A stretch of 64,000 nucleotides of DNA from positions 21,277 through 85,276 of the forward strand of contig CALVTS010000002.1 of the NCBI GenBank assembly GCA_944363035.1. The letters run 5' to 3'. The position numbers were made by a program, and so were the translations under genes. Source of the stretch: an uncultured Clostridia bacterium. Lineage in GTDB: Bacteria > Bacillota > Clostridia > Christensenellales > CAG-917. How positions within the stretch are numbered: the first letter of the stretch is position 1; every line of letters starts with the position of its first letter. The notes beneath the pieces are model-generated. The model was not told the origin of the DNA, searched no databases, and worked only from the letters and a program-made list of their open reading frames with translations. Shown in pieces: positions 1-8,277 of the stretch.

Positions 1-324
1 CTCAGGACAAAGGAATATACCCTCGGCGACATCGTGAAGTACGCAAAGGGCGCGACCTACCTTTCCGACGTCATGTGGTCGGACGTGGTGGGGCAGAGGC
101 TCGGCAGGATAAAAAGACTGGAAGTCCCCGTCATCATCACGCAGGGCAGGCACGACTTCAACACTCCCTCCGCCATCGCGAAGGAATGGTTCGACGCGTT
201 GGACGCCCCCTCAAAAGTCTGGGTCTGGTTTGAAAACTCCGCACATTCCCCCGATGTGGAAGAGCCCGAGAAATGGAGCGCGGTGCTCGCCGAGGAGCTT
301 TCCAAACATACGGAAAGGAAATGA
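1..324 (+). CDS. alpha/beta hydrolase, C-terminal part (truncated by window edge)
   Basis: The reading frame is open from base 1, so these are the last 107 codons of a gene that starts before the window. The visible part resembles the end of an alpha/beta-hydrolase fold. GRHDFNTP carries the Asp usually found as the acid of the triad, and NSAHSPDVEEP carries the catalytic His. The nucleophile elbow lies outside the window, so no substrate can be proposed; the spacing is closest to proline iminopeptidase-like members. The gene converges on an esterase gene and shares a bidirectional terminator with it. Confidence 0.7.
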   Translation, partial: LRTKEYTLGDIVKYAKGATYLSDVMWSDVVGQRLGRIKRLEVPVIITQGRHDFNTPSAIAKEWFDALDAPSKVWVWFENSAHSPDVEEPEKWSAVLAEELSKHTERK

Positions 325-367
325 CGCAAGCAGACGGCTTTCCATGCCGCTTGTCGACAAAGAAAAA

Positions 368-400
368 GAGCGCCGCTTCGAAAGCGGCGCTCGGTTTTTA
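368..400. terminator. bidirectional intrinsic terminator
   Basis: An 11-bp perfect stem (GAGCGCCGCTT, loop CGA) is flanked by an A-run on the left and a T-run on the right. It can therefore stop transcription of the hydrolase (+) and of the convergent esterase (-). Confidence 0.85.
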
Positions 401-413
401 TGCGATAGTTGTT

Positions 414-1343
414 TTATGCGGTCGTGAAGATGTTTTTGACGAATTCTTCCAGTCCGTACCGCCACACCGAGGGGTCGTGCGAGCCCAAGTACACCGTGTA
501 GGAGTGCTCCACGCCTATCTCGTCCAATCTTTCCGAGAGGTTGTCGCTGACGGCTTTCAGGGTGTCCAGGATCCCCACCGCGAGCTGAACGTATCCGAAG
601 CCGTCCGACCCCGAGTCCAGGGTGAGGTCGGGCACGTAGTCGGAGGAGGAGACGACGTTTTCCCCGAAAGAGGCGGGGGAAAAGGCGCCCAGCCATCCGA
701 AAAGGTCTTGATGTGCGAATGCCGTGAGCACCGCCTCTCTGCCTCCCATCGAGAAGCCCGCGATCGCCGTGTTCTCCTTGCCCGTGAGGGTGGAGAATCG
801 CGAGTTGACGTAGGGCATGAGGCATTCCGTGATATCCTGCGCGGTGAGGTCGTATACCTCGGCAAGCTCCGAGGCGTCACCGAATACGGACCAATCCGGC
901 TCTGTTTCCGTCGCGTTCACCAGGCTGTTGACGCACACGACTATCATCTCGGGGACGCCCTCGAAATAGTGCGCGTTCTGCACGATATACTGCGCGCCCA
1001 TCTCAAACCCGTACACGCCGTCCGTCCAGGCGGTCTCGTCGCATTTGAGCCCGTGCAGAAGGTAGAGCACGGGATAGCGTTTGCTTTCGTCGTAATCGGG
1101 AGGGAGGATGACGTTTGCGTGTTTGTCCGCGCCCGCCACAGAAGAATAGTAGGTCATCTTCACTATCTCGTCGCCCTCGGTGTAATCGAACCCCTCTACG
1201 GCGCGGTACGCAAGATAATTTTCGGGTTTCTCGTATACGATGTCCTCGTCGGGAGCGGAAGAGGGAGCGTCGTTGCAAGCGGAAAACGCGAACAGCGAAA
1301 AAAACGTCGTCAGCAATAAAAACCATGGGAAGAGTTTTTTCAT
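414..1343 (-). CDS. secreted esterase lipoprotein (CE1/esterase D-like)
   Basis: 309 aa. The N-terminus is a lipoprotein signal: basic MKK, a hydrophobic stretch and a lipobox-like FSAC at about residue 22, so the mature protein should be tethered outside the membrane. The body matches the putative esterase family (feruloyl/acetyl-xylan esterase-like): LYLLHG near residue 95, the nucleophile elbow GFSMGG near residue 197, and a likely catalytic His in GSHDPSVW near residue 290. Known members cleave acyl esters on polysaccharides or S-formylglutathione; the secretion signal favours a polysaccharide or peptidoglycan ester. The start is supported by an AGGAGG sequence just upstream and a promoter further out. 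The exact substrate is unknown. Confidence 0.8.
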   Translation of the reverse strand: MKKLFPWFLLLTTFFSLFAFSACNDAPSSAPDEDIVYEKPENYLAYRAVEGFDYTEGDEIVKMTYYSSVAGADKHANVILPPDYDESKRYPVLYLLHGLKCDETAWTDGVYGFEMGAQYIVQNAHYFEGVPEMIVVCVNSLVNATETEPDWSVFGDASELAEVYDLTAQDITECLMPYVNSRFSTLTGKENTAIAGFSMGGREAVLTAFAHQDLFGWLGAFSPASFGENVVSSSDYVPDLTLDSGSDGFGYVQLAVGILDTLKAVSDNLSERLDEIGVEHSYTVYLGSHDPSVWRYGLEEFVKNIFTTA

Positions 1344-1380
1344 TTTTCCTCCTGCCCATCTATGCGATAGCCCGTATATA

Positions 1381-1408
1381 TTATAAACCCTTTTCTCACG
1401 CAGTCAAT
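1381..1408 (-). promoter_or_regulatory. sigma-A-type promoter of the esterase lipoprotein
   Basis: Read on the minus strand: TTGACT, 16-nt spacer, TATAAT. A leader of roughly 30-40 nt follows, with AGGAGG before the start codon. This is the conventional arrangement, unlike the neighbouring regulator gene. Confidence 0.6.
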
Positions 1409-1443
1409 GCGCGTCCCGATAAAAATCGCCTTAAAAACCTCGG

Positions 1444-1680
1444 TCAGTAATCCTTCCTGCCCACGAGATAGTCGATGTCCACGTTGAAGTAGTCGGCAAG
1501 CAACCACAGACTGCGTATGCTCGGTTCCTTCTTGCCCAGGAGCCACGCGCTCACGGTGTTTTGCCTGAGTCCCGTCGCCGCCGCGAGAGCCACCTGCGTG
1601 AGGGAATTTTCTTTCATGAGTTCTTTTATGCGCGACGCCACCTGTATGCGGACGTCGGCTTGCGGGTCGTGATAGGTCAT
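1444..1680 (-). CDS. XRE-family HTH transcriptional regulator
   Basis: 78 aa, essentially a single Cro/cI-type helix-turn-helix domain (residues about 13-73). The recognition segment reads LTQVALAAATGLRQNTVSAW, followed by SIRSLWLLADYFNVDIDYLVG, typical of small XRE repressors. There is no sensor domain, so it probably acts alone or with a partner. The -10 box ends only 6 nt before the ATG and no ribosome-binding site is present, so the mRNA is probably leaderless. It lies back to back with the zinc-ribbon membrane protein and 100 bp upstream of the esterase; its target is unknown. Confidence 0.85.
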   Translation of the reverse strand: MTYHDPQADVRIQVASRIKELMKENSLTQVALAAATGLRQNTVSAWLLGKKEPSIRSLWLLADYFNVDIDYLVGRKDY

Positions 1681-1686
1681 GAGAGT

Positions 1687-1715
1687 ATTTTAGCACCATG
1701 GGAGTAAGAATGCAA
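1687..1715 (-). promoter_or_regulatory. promoter of the XRE regulator, implying a leaderless mRNA
   Basis: Minus strand: TTGCAT (1715-1710), 17-nt spacer, TAAAAT (1692-1687), then 6 nt and the ATG at 1680. Initiation 6-8 nt after the -10 box would fall on or next to the A of the start codon. Confidence 0.65.
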
Positions 1716-1861
1716 GCCGTTTGTCCGAACGGGAGACGCCCGTCGCTTGAGGGAGGGGAGTCCGTTTGCTATCCGTATTGCTATATCCGCCGAAAAGTGT
1801 TATCATATATGAGACATTTCCGCCGAGCGCGTTTTCGGCGGGATGAAGAGAGGAGGAGAAT

Positions 1862-2503
1862 ATGCAGTCCCCCGTCGTACAGTCGGCAGTACCCGTTGCG
1901 GTCGCGAAATGCGGCAACGTGAAAAAGAGAAAGAAGATGTTCACCGTCCTTTCGGCGGCGGTGTTCGTGTTGATGGGCGGGTCGATTTTGACCCTTATCG
2001 CGCTTATGGCAGGGATAAGGGAGATAAGTTTCGCATGGAATTTCATCCCCTTCGGATGCTTTGCCGTGGCGGCGGTGAGTATGCCCGTGGTGATGTTCCA
2101 AAAGAACAAGTACGCCAATCTCGCCGCGCTCGCGGAGAGGATAGAGTCCAAGGACGCGACGGTCATCGCCTCCCTCTCCCCGGTGCAGACCCTCCCCGCG
2201 TTCGACGCGATGAAAGCCACGGTGAGGGCGATAATTGCGGGAGGAGCCCTTCCCGATCACGAGATAGTGGGGGAGGAGGTGGTCGCAAGACGCTCGGCTG
2301 GCGTGACGGAGGATGAAGCCCGCGATATGTATGCGGAATATCTCGCGCTTGCGTTCCCTGCGGCGGCGGCAGTGGACATTTTGAAGTCTCAAGTGGCGGC
2401 GGCTCCGCGCTATTGCCCCTCCTGCGGCGCGCCCGTGGAGAGCGAGGACGCCAAATTCTGTTCCTCCTGCGGAGTGCGGCTGAAAGGGGGAGAAGAGGGC
2501 TGA
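1862..2503 (+). CDS. membrane protein with C-terminal double zinc ribbon
   Basis: 213 aa, not assigned to a named family. Two hydrophobic segments (about residues 27-51 and 57-78) are separated by a short loop, so the protein is a hairpin in the membrane. A helical middle region follows. The end carries two CxxC knuckles (CPSCG and CSSCG, residues about 190-207) that form a zinc-ribbon of the zf-ribbon/DUF type seen on many clostridial membrane proteins. A GAGGAGG-like ribosome-binding site precedes the ATG. It is a single gene between the XRE regulator and the purine operon; its role is unknown. Confidence 0.7.
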   Translation: MQSPVVQSAVPVAVAKCGNVKKRKKMFTVLSAAVFVLMGGSILTLIALMAGIREISFAWNFIPFGCFAVAAVSMPVVMFQKNKYANLAALAERIESKDATVIASLSPVQTLPAFDAMKATVRAIIAGGALPDHEIVGEEVVARRSAGVTEDEARDMYAEYLALAFPAAAAVDILKSQVAAAPRYCPSCGAPVESEDAKFCSSCGVRLKGGEEG

Positions 2504-2577
2504 CACATCATGTTGTGCCTCACGCGCGCAATACCGCTATATGTGCAAAAATATTTTCAGAAAGGGCGGTCAACTTT
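2504..2577. other. short intergenic stretch before the purine promoter
   Basis: Together with the leader described next, this makes a 342-bp gap without a gene. No hairpin with a T-run and no ORF is evident in these 74 bases. Confidence 0.5.
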
Positions 2578-2606
2578 TTGACATCGCCATTTTGATAGTG
2601 TATGAT
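2578..2606 (+). promoter_or_regulatory. promoter of the purine operon
   Basis: A perfect TTGACA, a 17-nt spacer and TATGAT. It is the only good promoter upstream of purE and leaves an untranslated leader of about 230 nt. Confidence 0.8.
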
Positions 2607-2612
2607 TAGACC

Positions 2613-2845
2613 ATGCAAACGAAGTACGGCGCGTTTTTCGTAAAAGTACCCGCTCCGTCCCCCTCTGCGGAGACGGCGGGCATTGCGGGGAAAATTTGCG
2701 TCCGTGCGCGTTCATGCGGCGTGTCAATGGCAGTTTAGCGAGAGCGAACTGCCTTTTTTTCAAATCCCGCAGGAGGACCTCCTGCGGGATGACCATACGA
2801 TAGCGCGTATGCGCGGGAGCGCGCAGACGTCGAAAAGGAGGTAAG
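2613..2845 (+). promoter_or_regulatory. purE leader with intrinsic attenuator and second strong hairpin
   Basis: The leader between the promoter and purE holds a CCGTC...GACGG hairpin, then a terminator (GGCAGTT...AACTGCC, 2729-2753, followed by seven Ts), then a perfect 12-bp hairpin (2764-2790, arm ATCCCGCAGGAG) that buries an AGGAGG sequence, and finally the exposed AAAGGAGG used by purE. A terminator between promoter and first gene implies regulated read-through. I could not match the upstream part to the guanine, ZTP or THF riboswitch consensus, so the ligand or protein that controls it is not identified. Confidence 0.6.
2729..2760 (+). terminator. attenuator terminator in the purine leader
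   Basis: Stem GGCAGTT/AACTGCC with an inner GC-GAGA-GC, followed immediately by TTTTTTT. It sits about 85 bases before purE and downstream of the operon promoter. Confidence 0.75.
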
Positions 2846-3337
2846 ATGAAGAAGATCGCAGTCATCATGGGCAGCGACAGCGACCTGCCCGTCGTGGGCA
2901 AAGCCATAGAGACGGTGGAGTCTTTCGGCGTGGAGTGCGAGGCGCACGTCTATTCCGCCCACCGCACTCCTGCGGAAGCCAAAGATTTTGCCGAAAACGC
3001 GGAAAAGAATGGGTTCGGCGTCATCATCGCCGCGGCGGGAAAAGCGGCGCATCTTGCGGGCGCGCTTGCGGCGTCCACGACTCTTCCCGTCATAGGCATC
3101 CCTGTGAAGAGCTCCGCTCTGGACGGGCTGGACGCACTCCTTTCCACCGTGCAGATGCCCCCCGGGATCCCCGTTGCCACGGTGGGGATAGACGGAGCGG
3201 TCAACGCGGCTTTACTCGCGTTGGAGATACTTGCGGTGTCAGAGCCAGAGATCGCGGCAAAACTCCGCGCAAAGAGGGAAGCGGACAGGCTCGCCGTCCT
3301 GGAAAAGGACAAAAAACTCCGTGGAGAGAGAGGTTGA
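2846..3337 (+). CDS. purE: N5-carboxyaminoimidazole ribonucleotide mutase PurE
   Basis: 163 aa, the usual class I PurE length. It converts N5-CAIR to CAIR in de novo purine synthesis. The family motifs are visible: GSDSDLP near residue 9, SAHRTP near 37 with the catalytic His, an [10 protein letters not shown] loop near 63 (usually AGGAAHLPG, so slightly divergent), and PPGIPVATV near 104. An ideal AAAGGAGG lies before the ATG. It is the first gene of a nine-gene purine operon. No purK partner is in the window, so N5-CAIR must be made by a gene elsewhere, or this PurE may use CO2 and AIR directly; the sequence does not settle which. Confidence 0.95.
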   Translation: MKKIAVIMGSDSDLPVVGKAIETVESFGVECEAHVYSAHRTPAEAKDFAENAEKNGFGVIIAAAGKAAHLAGALAASTTLPVIGIPVKSSALDGLDALLSTVQMPPGIPVATVGIDGAVNAALLALEILAVSEPEIAAKLRAKREADRLAVLEKDKKLRGERG

Positions 3338-3338
3338 A

Positions 3339-4373
3339 ATGGAAAAGTCGTTCAGCGAAAGCTACAAGCAGGCGGGAGTGGACATCACAGCGGGCTACAA
3401 AGCGGTGGAGCTCATGAAAAAGCATATCGCGCGCACGGTCACCGCAGGCGCGGCTAGCGACATCGGAGGCTTCGGAGGGCTCTTCGAGCTCGACCTCACG
3501 GGCATGACCCGTCCCGTGCTCGTCAGCGGTACGGACGGCGTGGGCACCAAACTCAAATACGCCTTCATGTTGGACAAGCATGACACCATAGGCATAGACT
3601 GCGTGGCGATGTGCGTCAACGACGTCATCTGTTGCGGAGCGAAGCCCCTCTTCTTTTTGGACTATATCGCCTGCGGCAAAAATATTCCCGAACGCATAGC
3701 TTCCATAGTTTCAGGCGTTGCGGAGGGGTGCGTGCAGTCGGGCGCGGCGCTGATAGGCGGCGAGACGGCGGAGATGCCGGGGTTTTATCCCGAGGACGAA
3801 TACGACCTGGCGGGGTTCGCGGTGGGCGTGGTGGACCGCGCCAAGGTGCTGGACAACTCCTCCGTACGGGAGGGGGACGTCGTCATAGCCCTCCCGTCCT
3901 CCGGCGTGCACTCCAACGGTTTTTCGCTGGTGAGAAAGATATTCGAGGGCAAGGATATGACCTCTCCTCGCGCCGAACTGGGCGGGAAGAGCCTCGGGGA
4001 GACCTTGCTCACCCCCACCAGGATATACGTGAGACCCATGCTCGCGCTGTTTGAAAAGGTCACCGTAAAGGCGGTGTCCCACATCACGGGCGGCGGATTT
4101 TACGAGAATATCCCGCGCAGTATCCCCAAGGGACTTGGCGCGAAGATAGACAGAAAGGCGTTGCGGGTGCTCCCCGTATTCGACCTCATCGCTAAGGAGG
4201 GCGGCGTGCCGGAGCGCGATATGTTCAACACCTTCAACATGGGCGTAGGAATGAGCGTCGTCGTCGCCGAAAAGGACGCCGAGGAGGCCCTCGCCGTGCT
4301 GAAAGCGGCAGGGGAGGACTCCTATGTCATCGGCAGGATCATCCCCTCCGAGGACGGGGTCGTCATAGCATGA
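3339..4373 (+). CDS. purM: phosphoribosylformylglycinamidine cyclo-ligase PurM
   Basis: 344 aa AIR synthetase, which closes the imidazole ring using ATP. The start [15 protein letters not shown] is chosen because the frame upstream lies inside purE, and an AGAGAGAGG ribosome-binding site sits at the end of purE. Family motifs: [13 protein letters not shown] (ATP-binding loop), [22 protein letters not shown] and [13 protein letters not shown]. The gene begins one base after the purE stop and overlaps purN by four bases, so translation is probably coupled. Confidence 0.96.
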   Translation: MEKSFSESYKQAGVDITAGYKAVELMKKHIARTVTAGAASDIGGFGGLFELDLTGMTRPVLVSGTDGVGTKLKYAFMLDKHDTIGIDCVAMCVNDVICCGAKPLFFLDYIACGKNIPERIASIVSGVAEGCVQSGAALIGGETAEMPGFYPEDEYDLAGFAVGVVDRAKVLDNSSVREGDVVIALPSSGVHSNGFSLVRKIFEGKDMTSPRAELGGKSLGETLLTPTRIYVRPMLALFEKVTVKAVSHITGGGFYENIPRSIPKGLGAKIDRKALRVLPVFDLIAKEGGVPERDMFNTFNMGVGMSVVVAEKDAEEALAVLKAAGEDSYVIGRIIPSEDGVVIA

Positions 4374-4990
4374 GCAGAGACGGAGAGAAAAAGATAGCCG
4401 TCGCTGTGCTCGTATCCGGCGGAGGCACCAATCTTCAAGCCATCTTGGACGCCGAGGCGAGAGGGGAGCTCCCTCACGCCGAGGTGAAAGTCGTGGTGTC
4501 CAGCCGCGCGGACGCCTATGCTCTGAAACGCGCAGAGGCGGCGGGCGTGAAGACGGTCGTTGCGGAAAGGAAAAAATGCGCCTCTCAGGAGGAGTTTGAG
4601 GATATCATCGAGGACGCGGTCGAGAGCGTCGGCGCGAAGATCATCGTGCTTGCGGGGTTCATGAGCATACTTTCAGAAAGGTTCACCTCCCGCTATCCCG
4701 AGCGCATCGTCAACGTGCATCCCTCCCTCATCCCCAAGTATTGCGGCAAAGGGTTTTACGGCCTCAAAGTGCATGAGGCTGTGCTCGCCGCAGGCGAGAA
4801 AGTGACGGGAGCCACCGTGCATTACGTCAACGAGATCCCCGACGGCGGCAGGATAATTTTTCAACAGGAAGTGGAGGTCAAAGAGGGGGATACCCCCGAG
4901 ACCCTGCAAAGAAGAGTCATGGAAGAGGCGGAATGGAAGCTGCTCCCGCGCGCCGTCGAGCTCACGGCAGAGCGCATAGCCGCCGAATAA
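4370..4990 (+). CDS. purN: phosphoribosylglycinamide formyltransferase PurN
   Basis: 206 aa, folate-dependent GAR transformylase transferring the formyl group of 10-formyl-THF. Seen: SGGGTNLQAILD at the N-terminus (phosphate-binding), the catalytic block NVHPSLIPKYCGKGFYG with Asn and His, and HYVNEIPDGG with the catalytic Asp. The ATG overlaps the purM stop (ATGA). Its folate substrate can be supplied by folD at the end of the same operon. Confidence 0.95.
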   Translation: MSRDGEKKIAVAVLVSGGGTNLQAILDAEARGELPHAEVKVVVSSRADAYALKRAEAAGVKTVVAERKKCASQEEFEDIIEDAVESVGAKIIVLAGFMSILSERFTSRYPERIVNVHPSLIPKYCGKGFYGLKVHEAVLAAGEKVTGATVHYVNEIPDGGRIIFQQEVEVKEGDTPETLQRRVMEEAEWKLLPRAVELTAERIAAE

Positions 4991-5012
4991 GAAAGCATCC
5001 GGGAGGATACAA

Positions 5013-5732
5013 ATGAGCATTTACGAAGTGAAAGATCTCTGCGCCGTGCTCGGCGCGAACAGCTATCCCGGCAGAGGGATCGTCATCGGGTGCACCGAGG
5101 ACGGCAAACACGCGGCTTTTGCCTACTTCATCATGGGCAGGAGCGAGAATAGCCGCAACCGCGTTTTCGTGGAAAAGGAGAACGAGCTCGTCATATATCC
5201 TTTTGACGAGAGCAAAGTGGAGGACCCTTCCCTCATCATATATTCTCCCGTCAAGCGGGTGTGGAACAAGTGGATAGTGACCAACGGCGATCAGACGGAC
5301 ACCATCGAAGCCGCTCTGCTTGCAGGCGAGTGCTTCGAAAGCGCGCTGGACAAGAGGGAGTTCGAGCCCGACGCTCCCAATTTCACGCCCAGGATAAGCG
5401 GGCTCATCGATCTTGAAAACAAATTCCGCTATAAACTCTCCATCCTGAAAAGCGCGGACGAAAAGGGGAGCGCCTGCAACCGCTATTCCTTCTCCTACGA
5501 GCCTTTGAAAGGGCTGGGACATTTCATCCACACCTACAACTCCGACGGCGACCCCATCCCCACCTTTACGGGTGAGCCCGAGAGGGTGAGGATAGGGAAC
5601 GACCTCGGCGAGTTCGCTCGCGGCATATGGGAGAGCCTTGACCAAGCCAACAAGATCGCGCTTTACGTCGGCTTCATCGACGTCAAAACGCTGAGAGTAA
5701 AGACGGCGCTTTTCAACAAACACGCGAAATAA
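5013..5732 (+). CDS. purO: IMP cyclohydrolase, PurO type
   Basis: 239 aa. It closes FAICAR to IMP, the last step of de novo synthesis. The sequence is of the stand-alone IMP cyclohydrolase family first known from archaea (NTN-hydrolase-like fold), not the MGS-like cyclohydrolase domain of PurH. Diagnostic stretches are NSYPGRGIVIG near residue 16, YFIMGRSENSRNR near 38 and VTNGDQTDTI near 90. It lies directly before a PurH-type formyltransferase that lacks its own cyclohydrolase domain, so the two together replace bifunctional PurH. The ribosome-binding site GGGAGG precedes the ATG. Confidence 0.9.
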   Translation: MSIYEVKDLCAVLGANSYPGRGIVIGCTEDGKHAAFAYFIMGRSENSRNRVFVEKENELVIYPFDESKVEDPSLIIYSPVKRVWNKWIVTNGDQTDTIEAALLAGECFESALDKREFEPDAPNFTPRISGLIDLENKFRYKLSILKSADEKGSACNRYSFSYEPLKGLGHFIHTYNSDGDPIPTFTGEPERVRIGNDLGEFARGIWESLDQANKIALYVGFIDVKTLRVKTALFNKHAK

Positions 5733-5741
5733 GGAGCAGTC

Positions 5742-6923
5742 ATGAAAGAATTCGAGCTCAAATACGGTTGCAACCCCAATCAGAAGCCCGCGCGTATATT
5801 CATGGACAACGCGAGAGACCTGCCCGTGGAGATACTTAACGGCAGACCCGGCTACATCAATTTCCTGGACGCTTTCAACAGCTGGCAGCTCGTGAAAGAG
5901 CTCAAAGAGGCGACGGGAGAGTGTTGCGCCACCTCCTTCAAGCACGTCAGCCCCACTTCGGCGGCTCTCGGGAGACCCCTCGGCGAAAAGCTGAAAAAGG
6001 CGTGTTTCGTGGAGGATATCGAGGGGTTGGACGACAGCCCGATCGCCTCGGCTTACGCCCGTGCGCGCGGTACGGACAGGATGTCCTCCTTCGGGGACTG
6101 GATCGCGCTTTCGGATGAATGCGACGCCGTCTGCGCCAAGATCATCGCAAGAGAGGTCTCCGACGGCATAATCGCGCCCGCCTATACCCCCGAGGCGTTG
6201 GAGATACTCAAAGCCAAGAGGAAAGGGGCTTACAACATAGTCAAAGTCGATCCCCTTTACGTCCCCGATCCCGTGGAACGCAAGCAGGTGTTCGGCATCA
6301 CATTCGAGCAGGGCAGGAACAACTTCGTGATAGACCGCAAGCTCCTCTCAAACGTAGTTACGAAAAAGAGCATCCCTCATGCGGCGGAGACCGACCTCAT
6401 AGTGGCCCTCATCACTTTGAAATATACGCAGTCCAACTCAGTGGCGTTTGCCGAGGACGGACAGGCGATCGGCGTGGGCGCGGGACAGCAGTCCAGGATA
6501 CATTGCACCCGCCTTGCCGGACAGAAAGCGGACCTCTGGCACCTCAGACAGCATGATAAAGTGCTTTCTCTGCAATTTGCCGAGGGCGTCGGCAGACCCG
6601 AAAAGAACAATATCATCGACATCTACCTCTCTGATGAGTGCGAGGACGTGATAGGCGACGGAGTCTGGAAGAAGTACTTCGCCGTGCGCCCCGAGGAGTT
6701 CACAAGGGAGGAAAAGAGAGCGTATCTTGACACCCTCACCGGCGTTTCGCTGGGGTCGGACGCGTTCTTCCCCTTTGACGACAACATCATCCGCGCCCGC
6801 AAGAGCGGCGTGTCCTATGTCGCGGAGCCGGGCGGTTCCGTCCGCGACGACATCGTCATCGACACCTGCGACAAGCTCGGCATCGCGATGGCGTTCACGG
6901 GGATGAGACTTTTCCATCACTGA
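5742..6923 (+). CDS. purH: stand-alone AICAR formyltransferase (PurH-like transformylase only)
   Basis: 393 aa. It formylates AICAR with 10-formyl-THF. The protein starts directly at the transformylase domain and has no N-terminal MGS/IMP cyclohydrolase region, whereas bifunctional PurH is about 510-530 aa. Seen: FKHVSPTSAA near residue 66 with the catalytic Lys-His pair, LKYTQSNSV, GAGQQSRIHC, GSDAFFPFDDNI and the C-terminal TGMRLFHH. It sits 9 bases after the PurO-type gene, with an AAGGAG site. The symbol purH is used for the domain only; split forms like this are known in some clostridia. Confidence 0.92.
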   Translation: MKEFELKYGCNPNQKPARIFMDNARDLPVEILNGRPGYINFLDAFNSWQLVKELKEATGECCATSFKHVSPTSAALGRPLGEKLKKACFVEDIEGLDDSPIASAYARARGTDRMSSFGDWIALSDECDAVCAKIIAREVSDGIIAPAYTPEALEILKAKRKGAYNIVKVDPLYVPDPVERKQVFGITFEQGRNNFVIDRKLLSNVVTKKSIPHAAETDLIVALITLKYTQSNSVAFAEDGQAIGVGAGQQSRIHCTRLAGQKADLWHLRQHDKVLSLQFAEGVGRPEKNNIIDIYLSDECEDVIGDGVWKKYFAVRPEEFTREEKRAYLDTLTGVSLGSDAFFPFDDNIIRARKSGVSYVAEPGGSVRDDIVIDTCDKLGIAMAFTGMRLFHH

Positions 6924-6930
6924 GGTGTAT

Positions 6931-8202
6931 ATGAAGATCATGGTCGTGGGCTCGGGCGGCAGAGAGCACGCCATCGTGAAAGCCCTGAAAAAGAGCAAAA
7001 AAGCGGAGGAGATATTCGTCCTGCCCGGGAACGGAGGGATGGCGGAGGACGCGACTATCGTACCCATAGGCGCAAAGGATATCCCCGCGATCGCGGCATT
7101 TGCCAAGGACAACGGCATAGATTACGCCGTGGTCGCGCCCGACGATCCTCTTGTGCTGGGCGCTGTGGACGCTCTCAACGAGGCGGGCATCCCCTGTTTC
7201 GGTCCTCGCAAAAACGCCGCGATCATAGAGGGGAGCAAAGCCTTTTCCAAGGAACTCATGAAAAAGTACGGCATCCCCACCGCGCGTTATGCCACCTTCC
7301 GCAAGATAGAGGAGGCGGAGAGCTATATCGACTCTCTTCCCGAAGGCGCGGTCGTCGTCAAGGCGGACGGGCTCGCTCTCGGCAAAGGGGTCATCATTGC
7401 CGCGAACAGAGAGGAAGCCAAGGAGGCGGCGAGGTCCATGATGGTGGACGGAAAATTCGGCGCGAGCGGGAACTGCGTCGTCATAGAGGAGTTTTTGACG
7501 GGACCCGAGGTGTCCGTCCTCTCCTTCACGGACGGCGAGACGGTCGTGCCCATGGTGTCGAGCATGGATCACAAGCGCGCTCTGGACGGCGACAAAGGGC
7601 TCAACACCGGAGGCATGGGCGTGGTGGCTCCCAATCCTTACTACACCGAAGATATCGCCGCAGAGTGTATGCAAAAGATATTCCTCCCCACCGTCCGCGC
7701 GATGAAAGCGGAGGGGAGAGAGTTCAGAGGATGTCTGTATTTCGGGCTCATGCTCACCCCGGACGGTCCGAAAGTGATAGAGTACAACTGCCGTTTCGGC
7801 GACCCCGAGACGCAGGCGGTCCTGCCTCTGCTTTCCACCGACCTTTTGGAGATAATGCTGGCGTGCACCGAGGGCAGATTGAAGGACGCGGACGTGCGGT
7901 TCGAGAACAAATGCTCCTGCTGTGTGGTCAAGGCGTCAAAGGGATATCCCGAAAAGTACGATACGGGCTTCGAGATAAGGCTCGAAGGGGAGATAGACGG
8001 CGAACTCTACATCGCGGGAGGGAAGCTTGAAAACGGCAAACTTCTCACCGCGGGCGGGAGAGTGCTGGGCGTCACCGCAGTCGCCGACACCCTCGGCGAG
8101 GCTGTAGAAAAGGCGTATAGCGAGGCGGAAAAAGTGCATTTCGAAAACGAATTTTTCCGTCGCGACATCGGCGCGAGGGCGCTTGCCGCGTTGAGGAAAT
8201 AA
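6931..8202 (+). CDS. purD: phosphoribosylamine-glycine ligase PurD
   Basis: 423 aa GAR synthetase of the ATP-grasp superfamily. It begins MKIMVVGSGGREHAI, the usual PurD N-terminus; the start at 6931 is preferred over a GTG at 6925 because GAGG lies at the right distance. Other landmarks: GPRKNAAIIEGSKAFSK, KADGLALGKGV (ATP-grasp lid), MSSMDHKRALDGDKG..TGGMG and EYNCRFGDPETQ. It follows the AICAR transformylase with only 7 bases between and is followed by a 75-base gap before purL. Confidence 0.96.
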   Translation: MKIMVVGSGGREHAIVKALKKSKKAEEIFVLPGNGGMAEDATIVPIGAKDIPAIAAFAKDNGIDYAVVAPDDPLVLGAVDALNEAGIPCFGPRKNAAIIEGSKAFSKELMKKYGIPTARYATFRKIEEAESYIDSLPEGAVVVKADGLALGKGVIIAANREEAKEAARSMMVDGKFGASGNCVVIEEFLTGPEVSVLSFTDGETVVPMVSSMDHKRALDGDKGLNTGGMGVVAPNPYYTEDIAAECMQKIFLPTVRAMKAEGREFRGCLYFGLMLTPDGPKVIEYNCRFGDPETQAVLPLLSTDLLEIMLACTEGRLKDADVRFENKCSCCVVKASKGYPEKYDTGFEIRLEGEIDGELYIAGGKLENGKLLTAGGRVLGVTAVADTLGEAVEKAYSEAEKVHFENEFFRRDIGARALAALRK

Positions 8203-8277
8203 GACAAATCGGCGGTCATGACCGCAAAAAAAGACGGATAAACACCTGTTTGCGCCGTTTGGCGTGACGGAGGGATC

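Noticed and set aside
2613..2760. A purine or ZTP riboswitch in the purE leader
   Set aside because: The conserved cores of these classes were not found by eye; only the terminator is clear.
8212..8225. GCGGTCATGACCGC palindrome between purD and purL as a terminator
   Set aside because: It is followed by an A-run, not a T-run, on the coding strand, and the genes are co-directional within the operon.
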